5,771 nucleotides of DNA from Clostridia bacterium. Lineage in GTDB: Bacteria; Bacillota; Clostridia; Lutisporales; Lutisporaceae. The DNA lies in NCBI GenBank assembly GCA_029256365.1, contig JAQSYB010000133.1, forward strand, positions 1 through 5,771, written 5' to 3'. Position numbers and translations under genes: made by a program. Below are positions 1-5,771 of this stretch, in pieces. The notes under the pieces are model-generated. The model saw only the letters and a list, made by a program, of their open reading frames with translations. It did not search any database and had not been told where the DNA came from. Position 1 is the stretch's first letter. The number at the start of each line of letters is the position of its first letter.

Positions 1-497
1 TAGATATTCCAGTATATGCGGAAAGACATCAGATTCTTGTTACTGAGCCTGTAAATCCAATACAAGATCCAATGTTTATGTCCTTCTCACTAAATATATA
101 CTGCCAGCAAACCCCTCATGGAAGCTTTATCATGGGCAGAGGGGATGCCAATGAACCAAGAGACCTTAGGGTCACTTCAAGCTGGCACTTCCTAGAAGAA
201 ATGGCCAAGAACTGCTGCGAGCTGCTGCCGCTTCTAAAAGACTTAAGAGTTGTTCGTCAGTGGGCTGGACTTTATTGCATGTCTCCTGATAGGCAGCCAA
301 TATATGGCGGTACCGATCAAGTGGAAGGCTTCTATATGGCAACTGGATATAGTGGTCATGGTTTCATGTTTGGACCAGTTACCGGCGTGGTTATGGCAGA
401 AACAATATTAGGTGAAAAACATTCACTGCCTATTGATAAGCTTGGATTAGATAGATTTGAAAAGGGCGAATTATTGTTTGAGCCTTCTGTTGTCTAA
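1..497 (+). CDS. FAD-dependent oxidoreductase (DadA / sarcosine oxidase beta-like), C-terminal part
   Basis: The gene is cut by the left edge; codons run in frame from base 3, leaving 164 residues before a TAA stop. The visible part resembles the substrate-binding and C-terminal FAD-contacting regions of the D-amino-acid oxidase/sarcosine oxidase family (DadA, SoxB, glycine oxidase, HcnC). Seen: an early ERHQILVTEP strand, FIMGRGDANEP, then QWAGLYCMSPDRQPIYG, and GYSGHGFM at bases 345-368, a typical C-terminal signature of the family. Members oxidise the C-N bond of an amino acid or secondary amine through FAD, giving an imine that hydrolyses to an oxo acid or aldehyde. The N-terminal Rossmann GxGxxG lies outside the window, so the exact substrate cannot be assigned. 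In an anaerobe the acceptor is probably not oxygen but another redox protein (inference). The next gene begins 47 bases downstream with no visible terminator, so cotranscription is plausible. The family call is fairly sure; the substrate is unknown. Confidence 0.85.
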   Translation, partial: DIPVYAERHQILVTEPVNPIQDPMFMSFSLNIYCQQTPHGSFIMGRGDANEPRDLRVTSSWHFLEEMAKNCCELLPLLKDLRVVRQWAGLYCMSPDRQPIYGGTDQVEGFYMATGYSGHGFMFGPVTGVVMAETILGEKHSLPIDKLGLDRFEKGELLFEPSVV

Positions 498-544
498 TTC
501 TGAGCACTAAAATAGTATTATATACGTATTTGGAGGTAATATAG

Positions 545-928
545 ATGAAGGTTTTAAAAAGAAAACCCGAGCTTTGCATCGCATGTCATGCATGTGAATC
601 TGCCTGTTCCAATACTTGGTTCAAGGAAGACAATGCAGATAAGTCTTGTATAAAAATTAAAGAAGAAGCAAATAAAAATGTTATTCTATCCTGTACACAG
701 TGCGGTGAATGTATCAGTATATGCCAGGTTGAGGCGATATCGAGAGACAAAAATGGCATTGTTAGAATCAATAAGAATGCTTGTGTAGGCTGTTTTATGT
801 GTGTTGGCTTCTGCCCCGAGCTTGCAATGTTTATGCATGATGAATATATCGAACCCTTCAAATGCGTAGCTTGCGGGCAATGTGCAAAGCAGTGCCCAAC
901 CAATGCAATCTACATTGAACAAGAATAA
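545..928 (+). CDS. Ferredoxin with four [4Fe-4S] motifs, probable electron-transfer subunit of the AOR
   Basis: This 127-residue soluble iron-sulfur protein has four complete CxxCxxCxxxC motifs: C11/14/17/21, C50/53/56/60, C80/83/86/90 and C107/110/113/117. Those 16 cysteines could hold four [4Fe-4S] clusters; C35 is one more cysteine outside the motifs. The pattern matches the HycB/DmsB-like subunits of molybdenum and tungsten oxidoreductases and the AorA subunit of bacterial AOR complexes, and is richer than an ordinary two-cluster clostridial ferredoxin. No signal peptide or membrane segment is seen, so it should be cytoplasmic. The ATG at 545 is supported by GGAGGT at 532-537, seven bases upstream. 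The AOR gene starts 21 bases after its stop, which suggests tight co-expression and a physical complex. By inference it takes electrons from the tungsten enzyme and passes them to free ferredoxin or another acceptor. It could also receive electrons from the upstream flavoprotein. The iron-sulfur call is certain; the partner assignment rests on context. Confidence 0.93.
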   Translation: MKVLKRKPELCIACHACESACSNTWFKEDNADKSCIKIKEEANKNVILSCTQCGECISICQVEAISRDKNGIVRINKNACVGCFMCVGFCPELAMFMHDEYIEPFKCVACGQCAKQCPTNAIYIEQE

Positions 929-949
929 CAATTGAGGGAGGAATAATAA

Positions 950-3103
950 ATGAATATAGAAAAATTAAAATCCGCTCATAAATTGTTATGTGAATATAAA
1001 TATGAGTTGGGCAAAATAGAAAAAGGCTATACAAATAGAACCCTATATATCAATGTTGGCGATAACACCATCAGTGAAAAGCCAGTGACACAGCTTATGA
1101 AGGATAAGTTCATAGGCGGCAAGGGCTTTGGCTTATATTATCTATGGCATGCCGTTACACCAAAGACAAAGTGGAATGACCCAGAAAATGAAATCGTAAT
1201 TGGAAGCGGTCCAATCGGCGGTATCACTCAATACCCTGGAGCTGGAAAGTCATTGGTTTGCAGCATTTCACCCTTAACTGGAATGCCTATAGACAGCAAC
1301 GTAGGCGGATACTTTGGCCCTCTTCTGAAGTTCTCTGGCTTTGATGCATTGGAGCTTCAAGGAAAGGCTGATAAGGATGTAATCATATTTATAGATGGCA
1401 ATAAGGGTACCATTACCATAGAAGAAGCACCTGAAGAAGCAATCGATAGCCATGTACTAGGTGAGCAGCTTACAGAAATGTATGCTGAGAATGAAGAAGA
1501 CAAAAGGAATATTTCAGTGGTATCCGCTGGATCTGCTGCAAATCATGCTTATATGGGTCTTCTCAACTTTACCTTCTATGACGTCAGAAGAAAGCAAATA
1601 AGACTGAAGCAAGCCGGCAGAGGCGGTATTGGTACTGTTTTTAGAGATAAGCATATCAAGGCGCTTGTTATAAGATTTGCTGGAGTGAAGGGCAATCTGA
1701 ACAATGCAGATGATCAAGGCAAGATCAATAGAACTGGTATAAAGCTTCATAAGGAAATACATGATTTTGATGCACAGCAATGCAGAATGAGACAGGTTGG
1801 TACTGCTAACATTATTGAGGTTATGGATCAATATGACTTGCTCCCAACACATAACTATAAATTTGGTGCACACCCTGATACGCATAAAATATCATCAAAG
1901 GTCTTTACGGGTATGATTACACAAAATACACCCGATGGCTGCTGGTATGGATGCAGCTTATCCTGTGCAAAGGCTGTAGATCATTTTGAGCTAAGAACTG
2001 GCCCATATAAGGGACAAAAGGTTATCGTAGATGGTCCAGAGTATGAAAACGCAGCAGGTTTGGGCTCCAACTGTGGAATATTCGATCCACACGATGTATT
2101 GGAATTAAACTTCTACTGTGATACCTATGCCATTGATACCATCTCCTACGGAACCATGACAGCTTTTGTAATGGAGTGCTATGAGAATGGAATTATAAAC
2201 AAAGAAATCACCGGAGGCTTAGAGCTGAACTTTGGCAATGCCGATGCTTCTCTAGAAATGCTTCATCAAATGGCTAGAGGAGAAGGTTTTGGCAAGTTAG
2301 CCGGACTAGGTGTTAGAAACCTTAAGAGAATATTTGCAGAGCAATACGGTGGAGATCCTGTCTTCTTAAATGATATCGGTATGGAGCAAAAAGGCTTGGA
2401 ATTCTCAGAATACATGCCAAAGGAATCCCTTGCACAGCAAGGCGGCTATGGCTTAACCAACAAGGGACCACAGCACGATGAGGCATGGCTGATATTTATG
2501 GATATGGTAAACAACCAGATTCCTACCTTTGAAGACAAGGCTGAAGCCCTACACTATTTCCCGATGTTTAGAACATGGTTTGGATTAAATGGCTTATGCA
2601 AGCTTCCTTGGAACGATATTATCCCTGCTAGCAACAAGCATTCTAACGAACCTGCTAAGATTCCTGAGCATGTACAAAACTATGTTGATATATTCAATGG
2701 CGTAACTGGCAAAAACATTGATAAGGAACAGCTTATCGTGCAATCAGAGCGTGTATATAACTTCCAAAGAATATTCAATATTAGAATGGGCTATGGCAAA
2801 AGAATCCATGATGCGATTCCATATAGAGCAATGGGTCCTGTAACTGTAGAGGAATACCTATCCAGAGCTGACAGATATGATGGTCAGCTAAAAGAATTGG
2901 TAGGCTTTAATCCCGAGGGCAAAACAACAGAGGAAAAGATGGCAGCTTTGAGAAGCTATAGAGAAGATCAATATCAAAAGCTTACAGACGCTGTTTACAA
3001 GAGAAGAGGCTGGACTATGGATGGTGTACCAACCATTGAGCATCTTCAAGCCATAGGCATGGATCTTCCAGAGGTGATAGAGGTTGTAAAGAATCATCTC
3101 TAA
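950..3103 (+). CDS. aor: Tungsten-type aldehyde ferredoxin oxidoreductase (AOR)
   Basis: AOR-family enzymes oxidise aldehydes to carboxylic acids, and can run the reverse reaction, using a bis-pterin tungsten cofactor and one [4Fe-4S] cluster. The 717-residue protein shows the family's order of elements. GGKGFGLYYL (56-65) and GGYFGP (119-124) lie in the N-terminal pterin-binding domain, followed by AGRGGIG (222-228). The cluster cysteines are C331, C335 and C339, with the distal C550 in GLCKLPW. GPEYEN (362-367) and H509 in GPQHDEAW correspond to the active-site Glu and His regions of Pyrococcus AOR. The C-terminal RRGWTMDGVPT (685-695) is also typical. The protein is about 100 residues longer than archaeal AOR (around 605), partly from roughly 25 residues before GYTNRTLYINV. 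The ATG at 950 is fixed by GAGGGAGG at 934-941, eight bases upstream. No signal peptide is seen, so it is cytoplasmic. An oddity is CX3CX3C in place of the classical CX2CX3C. The substrate range cannot be read from sequence, and molybdenum instead of tungsten cannot be excluded. The family call is very sure. Confidence 0.96.
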   Translation: MNIEKLKSAHKLLCEYKYELGKIEKGYTNRTLYINVGDNTISEKPVTQLMKDKFIGGKGFGLYYLWHAVTPKTKWNDPENEIVIGSGPIGGITQYPGAGKSLVCSISPLTGMPIDSNVGGYFGPLLKFSGFDALELQGKADKDVIIFIDGNKGTITIEEAPEEAIDSHVLGEQLTEMYAENEEDKRNISVVSAGSAANHAYMGLLNFTFYDVRRKQIRLKQAGRGGIGTVFRDKHIKALVIRFAGVKGNLNNADDQGKINRTGIKLHKEIHDFDAQQCRMRQVGTANIIEVMDQYDLLPTHNYKFGAHPDTHKISSKVFTGMITQNTPDGCWYGCSLSCAKAVDHFELRTGPYKGQKVIVDGPEYENAAGLGSNCGIFDPHDVLELNFYCDTYAIDTISYGTMTAFVMECYENGIINKEITGGLELNFGNADASLEMLHQMARGEGFGKLAGLGVRNLKRIFAEQYGGDPVFLNDIGMEQKGLEFSEYMPKESLAQQGGYGLTNKGPQHDEAWLIFMDMVNNQIPTFEDKAEALHYFPMFRTWFGLNGLCKLPWNDIIPASNKHSNEPAKIPEHVQNYVDIFNGVTGKNIDKEQLIVQSERVYNFQRIFNIRMGYGKRIHDAIPYRAMGPVTVEEYLSRADRYDGQLKELVGFNPEGKTTEEKMAALRSYREDQYQKLTDAVYKRRGWTMDGVPTIEHLQAIGMDLPEVIEVVKNHL

Positions 3104-3141
3104 GACTTGCATAAACGAATAAAGAAAATGATAATTATATT

Positions 3142-3171
3142 ATGGGCATTCATTTAGGTGAGTGCCCTTAA
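3142..3171 (+). other. Hairpin between the AOR gene and the sulfur-carrier gene
   Basis: The left arm GGGCATTCA (3144-3152) pairs with TGAGTGCCC (3159-3167) around a six-base loop, giving nine pairs including one G-T. Weak A-T pairs could extend it outward past one mismatch. It is followed by TTAATAA, not a T-run, so it is a poor intrinsic terminator. It ends 15 bases before the Shine-Dalgarno of the next gene. It may protect the 3' end of the AOR message, reduce read-through, or tune translation of the sulfur carrier. The structure is seen; the function is inference. Confidence 0.4.
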
Positions 3172-3192
3172 TAACAGGTTGTAGGTGATTTT

Positions 3193-3390
3193 ATGATTAA
3201 ATTAAACAATAGAGATTTTGAATGGGAAGAAGGGTTAACTGTTCAAGGACTTCTTGACAAAAAAAACTATACATACCCCAAGCTTATTATAAAAATCAAT
3301 CATGTATTGGTGCTTAGCGAAGAGTATGCCTCTACTGTCATCCGAGATGGCGACGATGTAAAGGTTATTCACCTCTTAGCTGGAGGTTAA
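3193..3390 (+). CDS. ThiS/MoaD-like sulfur-carrier protein
   Basis: This 65-residue beta-grasp protein ends in LLAGG, the C-terminal Gly-Gly (G64-G65) that E1-like enzymes (MoeB/ThiF) adenylate and convert to a thiocarboxylate. Visible family features are the N-terminal strand MIKLNNRDFEW, the short helix TVQGLLDK (16-23), the strand KLIIKINHVLV (30-40), and IRDGDDVKVIHLLAGG, which matches the usual GD-V-hydrophobic-GG ending. The length fits ThiS (about 66 residues) better than E. coli MoaD (81). By sequence alone it could be a thiazole-synthesis ThiS, but no thiamine gene is present. Its place after the AOR favours donation of sulfur to the dithiolene of the tungstopterin cofactor; MoaD-like genes are known beside other bacterial AOR genes. 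An AGGTGA at 3183-3188 lies only four bases from the ATG, so translation initiation may be modest. A terminator follows within five bases. The fold call is sure; the cofactor role is inferred. Confidence 0.9.
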   Translation: MIKLNNRDFEWEEGLTVQGLLDKKNYTYPKLIIKINHVLVLSEEYASTVIRDGDDVKVIHLLAGG

Positions 3391-3394
3391 AGTG

Positions 3395-3428
3395 AAAGGT
3401 AGCAGGGAAATTTCCCTGCTACCTTTTT
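3395..3428 (+). terminator. Strong intrinsic terminator closing the AOR cluster, possibly bidirectional
   Basis: Bases 3395-3426 form a perfect 32-base palindrome: AAAGGTAGCAGGGAAA followed by its exact reverse complement. As RNA this is a long stem with a small AAUU-type loop. On the plus strand it runs into TTTTT (3424-3428), a classical rho-independent terminator that begins four bases after the sulfur-carrier stop codon. On the minus strand the same stem is followed by TTTCACTTTA, a weaker U-tract. It lies 21 bases beyond the convergent cstA stop, so it may also end that transcript. Confidence 0.92.
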
Positions 3429-3447
3429 CATTTGGAATACTTTTTGT

Positions 3448-5085
3448 TTAAGCACCTAGTTTTTTATTTTTTGATTTATTTCCAAAGAATGTATTGATTG
3501 TTGTTACGATAAGAACAATAGCAAGCCCAAAGAGAATTGCCGCTACAAATCCAATTACTTCATTGCCTCCTGCGAAGTTGTTTTTGCATACTAGAACCAA
3601 TGCAGTAAGTGTGACGATAAACATAAATATCATTGGAATTACAGTCATCAGGTTCTTTTTACCAGACTTAGCCAGCCATGCTGAAACAGCAAGCAGAGAA
3701 AGACCAGCAAGCAATTGGTTTGCAGAACCAAATATCGGCCATATTTTCTGATATCCATAGGATAGCAGCAATGCTGACAGGCCCACAGTTATAGCCGTTG
3801 ATACATACATATTGTTCAGTATTGATTTTGAGCCATCAGCTTTCGTCGTCATTTCTTGGAATAGATAGCGACCCAGCCTTGTTGCAGTGTCTAAGCTTGT
3901 AAGTGCAAATGCAGAGAAAGCAAGTATAACAAAAACTGTTCCAATTGATACCGGAATTCCAAAATTGCTCATGAAATCTGATACCCCGCCTGCAAATATT
4001 TGAGCAGGTGTACCCTTTGCACCTACCACATAACCTACAGTAATTAAGGCAATAATCGCCAAAACACCTTCAATAAGCATTGCGCCATATCCTACCAGCT
4101 TGGTATCCTTTTCTGTATTCAGCTGCTTCGAGCTTGTTCCAGAGCCTACCAGTGAGTGAAAGCCTGATATTGCACCACAGGCTACCGTAACAAACAGCAT
4201 CGGGAAAAGATATTGTGTTTTTACCCCTTCACCAACTGCGAAGCCTACTGATGCAGGAATTGCCATTGCAGGTCTAACAATCAGTACCCCTATTACAGCT
4301 CCAGCCAGCATTGCATAGAGCAGGAAGGAACAGAGATAATCTCTTGGCTGCAGTAGGAACCAAACCGGCAATGTGGAGGCTGCAAAGATATACACAATAA
4401 GCAATATATCCCACATAAGCTTTGAAAGTTTAAGTACTGGGAACTGGTAGCCAATCCATATACAGAAGAACAATAATGTTACACCAACTATAGAAGATAA
4501 AGCTAAGTTTGCTCCTTTTCGATATACAAAGAAGCCAAAGGCCATTGCCAAGAAAATGAACAGTACAGAAGCCGTTCCTGCTCTTGCACCAGATAACAGC
4601 TCAGGCTTGGCTGGATCAAAAGCAAAGGTGCTGGCACAGATATCTGTAAATGCCGCAACAACCAATATCAATGTAAGATATGCAAAGATATTGAAGAGCA
4701 TCTTGCCTTTTTCTCCAATATTTACTCTTATTACTTCTCCGATGGATTTTCCATCATGTCTGATTGATGCGAAAAGTGATCCCCAGTCATGTACCCCACC
4801 TACAAATATACTGCCTATTACAATCCATAGATAAACAGGCAGCCATCCAAATATTGCAGCTGCTATAGGACCTGTTATGGGACCCGCTCCTGCAATGGAT
4901 GAGAAGTGGTGTCCCAAAAGCACCTTGGCATTTGCAGGACAATAGTCGATATCATCCCTGCATGTATGAGCAGGTGTCTTTCTTTCATTGTCAATGCCCC
5001 ATTGCTTGGCTAAGTAGCTGCCATAGGTTACATAGGCAATCAGAAACAATAGAATTCCTAGCAATAATAAAATCAATGAGTTCAT
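3448..5085 (-). CDS. cstA: CstA/BtsT-family carbon-starvation transporter
   Basis: This is a polytopic inner-membrane protein of 545 residues, with about 14-15 hydrophobic segments judged by eye. Characterised E. coli members CstA and BtsT (YjiY) take up pyruvate, and CstA has also been linked to peptide uptake. Family signatures in order: GHHFSSIAGAGPITGP (58-73), GGVHDWGSLFASIRHDGKSIGE (96-117 region), PVWFLLQPRDYL (240-251), SGFHSLVGSGTSSKQ (307-321), SLDTATRLGRYLFQE (397-411) and WPIFGSANQLLAGL (449-462). It is shorter than E. coli CstA (about 700) but fits the compact forms common in Firmicutes. The C-terminus is a short basic tail, KSKNKKLGA. The ATG at 5085 is supported by AAAGGGGG at 5093-5100, seven bases upstream. 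It follows the small minus-strand gene by 20 bases, so the two are probably cotranscribed. It points toward the AOR cluster but is on the other strand, so no direct functional link is implied. Pyruvate is the likely substrate, by family; specificity is not provable here. Confidence 0.94.
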   Translation of the reverse strand: MNSLILLLLGILLFLIAYVTYGSYLAKQWGIDNERKTPAHTCRDDIDYCPANAKVLLGHHFSSIAGAGPITGPIAAAIFGWLPVYLWIVIGSIFVGGVHDWGSLFASIRHDGKSIGEVIRVNIGEKGKMLFNIFAYLTLILVVAAFTDICASTFAFDPAKPELLSGARAGTASVLFIFLAMAFGFFVYRKGANLALSSIVGVTLLFFCIWIGYQFPVLKLSKLMWDILLIVYIFAASTLPVWFLLQPRDYLCSFLLYAMLAGAVIGVLIVRPAMAIPASVGFAVGEGVKTQYLFPMLFVTVACGAISGFHSLVGSGTSSKQLNTEKDTKLVGYGAMLIEGVLAIIALITVGYVVGAKGTPAQIFAGGVSDFMSNFGIPVSIGTVFVILAFSAFALTSLDTATRLGRYLFQEMTTKADGSKSILNNMYVSTAITVGLSALLLSYGYQKIWPIFGSANQLLAGLSLLAVSAWLAKSGKKNLMTVIPMIFMFIVTLTALVLVCKNNFAGGNEVIGFVAAILFGLAIVLIVTTINTFFGNKSKNKKLGA

Positions 5086-5105
5086 TTAATAACCCCCTTT
5101 TTATT

Positions 5106-5603
5106 TTAAGGTGTAAGCTGATACACCTTTTGGACACGTTTACCGGCCTTGTTGGTTACAATCTCATTGTTGCTGCTATTCACACACAGAAGTCTTACAT
5201 CACACCAACCCCTTAAATAGAAGGAGTAGACCTTGCTGTAGCAATATGTCTTTATTGTCTGCTTTGCATATTCGTTGATGCCATTGCATATAATCACTCC
5301 TGTAACATAGGTGCTCATATGGTCTTTCCCTGGATCAATGCATTCATCTACTATTTTCCTTAATAGCTGTCCATAAGAAGCGACCTCTTTTTCTGTTACC
5401 ATATCAACCTTTTTAATGTAGCAGTATTCATAGTTTTCACATCTATCAATAATATCGTTTTTTGTTATAAAGGTTCGTCCGCTAATATCGTAAAATTTTG
5501 CATGAACATCCACCCGTTCACCAAATAGACTCATGTCTTTTTCAATATTAAAATTTTTTTCAAACTTCCTTTGCAAGCTTTCAATATATTCATCCTGAGT
5601 CAT
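5106..5603 (-). CDS. Small protein of unknown function upstream of cstA
   Basis: I cannot assign a function. From the preferred start it is a 165-residue soluble, mixed alpha/beta protein with no signal peptide or membrane segment. It begins MTQDEYIESLQRKFEKNF, an amphipathic helix. It continues with strand-like FGERVDVHAKFYDISGRTFI (27-46), YEYCYIKKVD (59-68), DPGKDHMSTYVTGVIICNG (90-108), YSFYLRGWCDVRLLCVN (126-142) and NKAGKRVQKVYQL (151-163). The general pattern recalls a conserved hypothetical Firmicutes family, possibly the one named DUF8052, but that is from memory and untested. The ATG at 5603 is preferred because GGGGGAG lies five bases upstream. An in-frame ATG at 5756 would add 51 residues but has no Shine-Dalgarno. 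There are six cysteines and no recognisable metal-site spacing. With cstA 20 bases downstream, it may assist or regulate the transporter (inference from position only). Confidence 0.75.
   Translation of the reverse strand: MTQDEYIESLQRKFEKNFNIEKDMSLFGERVDVHAKFYDISGRTFITKNDIIDRCENYEYCYIKKVDMVTEKEVASYGQLLRKIVDECIDPGKDHMSTYVTGVIICNGINEYAKQTIKTYCYSKVYSFYLRGWCDVRLLCVNSSNNEIVTNKAGKRVQKVYQLTP
5108..5129 (-). other. Hairpin over the stop codon of the small gene, just before cstA
   Basis: AAGGTGTA (5108-5115) and TACACCTT (5122-5129) form a perfect eight-base stem with a six-base loop. On the minus-strand mRNA the stem spans the last codons and part of the stop codon of the small gene. It is followed by AAAATAAAAAGGGGG, which includes the cstA ribosome binding site. 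With no U-tract on that strand it is not a terminator there. It could mark an mRNA processing point or set the expression ratio of the two genes. The role is inferred. Confidence 0.4.
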
Positions 5604-5771
5604 ATGCTCTCCCCCAAACTTATCATTCAAATTGCCTTCTAAATACAACCCTTTATTTATATATATTCCAATTGAAAATAATATATCATCATTATTTAAC
5701 ACATCTACCGCCCTGTGCTCCTGATAATTTTTTGTCATGGAATTCATTTCGATCATAAATAAGCAATATAA
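5604..5771 (-). other. AT-rich leader region of the minus-strand operon
   Basis: If the small gene starts at 5603, this stretch is its upstream region and should hold the promoter. It is very AT-rich, with a TA-repeat-like core around 5650-5692. I see no -35/-10 pair with good spacing that I would stand behind, and no riboswitch or operator palindrome. It stays open in frame back to 5756, so it could instead encode an N-terminal extension of the small gene. Confidence 0.35.
5609..5615 (-). promoter_or_regulatory. Ribosome binding site that sets the start of the small gene at 5603
   Basis: On the minus strand GGGGGAG stands five bases before the ATG at 5603. It resembles the purine-rich site ahead of cstA. 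No comparable motif precedes the in-frame ATGs further upstream (5756, 5747, 5738), so this site favours the 165-residue product over a 216-residue one. Confidence 0.7.

Noticed and set aside
522..529. ATACGTAT palindrome upstream of the ferredoxin gene, considered as an operator or promoter element
   Set aside because: It is only eight bases in AT-rich DNA, matches no operator I know, and lacks a convincing -35/-10 pair around it.
586..931. Two minus-strand open frames opposite the ferredoxin gene
   Set aside because: They are shadows of the Cys-rich plus-strand gene. They lack ribosome sites and recognisable domains, while the plus strand shows four intact iron-sulfur motifs.
1514..1885. 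Minus-strand open frame within the AOR gene
   Set aside because: The AOR reading frame is continuous and conserved here. The antisense frame has no family features and no Shine-Dalgarno that I can see.
2888..3112. Minus-strand open frame over the AOR C-terminus
   Set aside because: It overlaps the conserved RGWTMDGVPT end of AOR on the other strand and looks like a chance frame.
3104..3192. Possible molybdenum/tungsten cofactor riboswitch ahead of the sulfur carrier
   Set aside because: The gap is too short and holds only one simple hairpin, without the multi-stem layout of the Moco/Tuco riboswitch.
3494..5216. Three plus-strand open frames (3494-3751, 4556-4834, 4899-5216) opposite cstA and the small gene
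   Set aside because: The minus-strand cstA frame carries clear family motifs throughout. The plus-strand products are low-complexity shadows with no domain.
5604..5756. 51-residue N-terminal extension of the small minus-strand gene
   Set aside because: The frame is open, but the upstream ATGs have no ribosome site, whereas the ATG at 5603 has GGGGGAG at good spacing. Kept only as an alternative.

Overview
The window looks like part of the chromosome of a low-GC, Gram-positive anaerobe, most likely a member of the Clostridia. The evidence is AT-rich DNA, strong purine-rich ribosome binding sites (GGAGGT, GAGGGAGG, AAAGGGGG), a tungsten-type aldehyde:ferredoxin oxidoreductase with its own multi-cluster ferredoxin, and a short CstA-type transporter. 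No rRNA, tRNA, CRISPR array, insertion sequence or phage gene is visible, and codon use shows no obvious break.

Left block, plus strand, 1 to about 3430. It opens with the C-terminal part of a DadA/sarcosine-oxidase-like FAD oxidoreductase, cut by the window edge. After 47 bases comes a 127-residue ferredoxin with four CxxCxxCxxxC motifs. After 21 bases comes a 717-residue tungsten-type aldehyde ferredoxin oxidoreductase (AOR). After an 89-base gap holding a hairpin comes a 65-residue ThiS/MoaD-like sulfur carrier ending in Gly-Gly. A strong palindromic terminator closes the block. The ferredoxin and the AOR together look like an AorA/AorB-type complex. The sulfur carrier probably supplies sulfur for the dithiolene of the tungstopterin cofactor. 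No terminator separates the flavoprotein gene from the ferredoxin gene, so the four genes may form one operon in which amine or amino-acid oxidation is linked to aldehyde oxidation.

Right block, minus strand, 5771 down to 3448. A small gene of unknown function (165 residues from the preferred start at 5603) is followed after 20 bases by a cstA/btsT-family transporter gene of 545 residues. They appear to form a two-gene operon, with a small hairpin over their junction. The block converges on the AOR block, and the palindrome at 3395-3426 may terminate both transcripts.

The strongest points for a second look are the CX3CX3C spacing of the AOR iron-sulfur motif (classical AORs have CX2CX3C), the flavoprotein-ferredoxin-AOR-sulfur carrier layout, and the uncharacterised small gene ahead of cstA. 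Nothing here proves an entirely new system. The best candidate is a tungsten-dependent aldehyde-oxidising module paired with an amine-oxidising flavoprotein.
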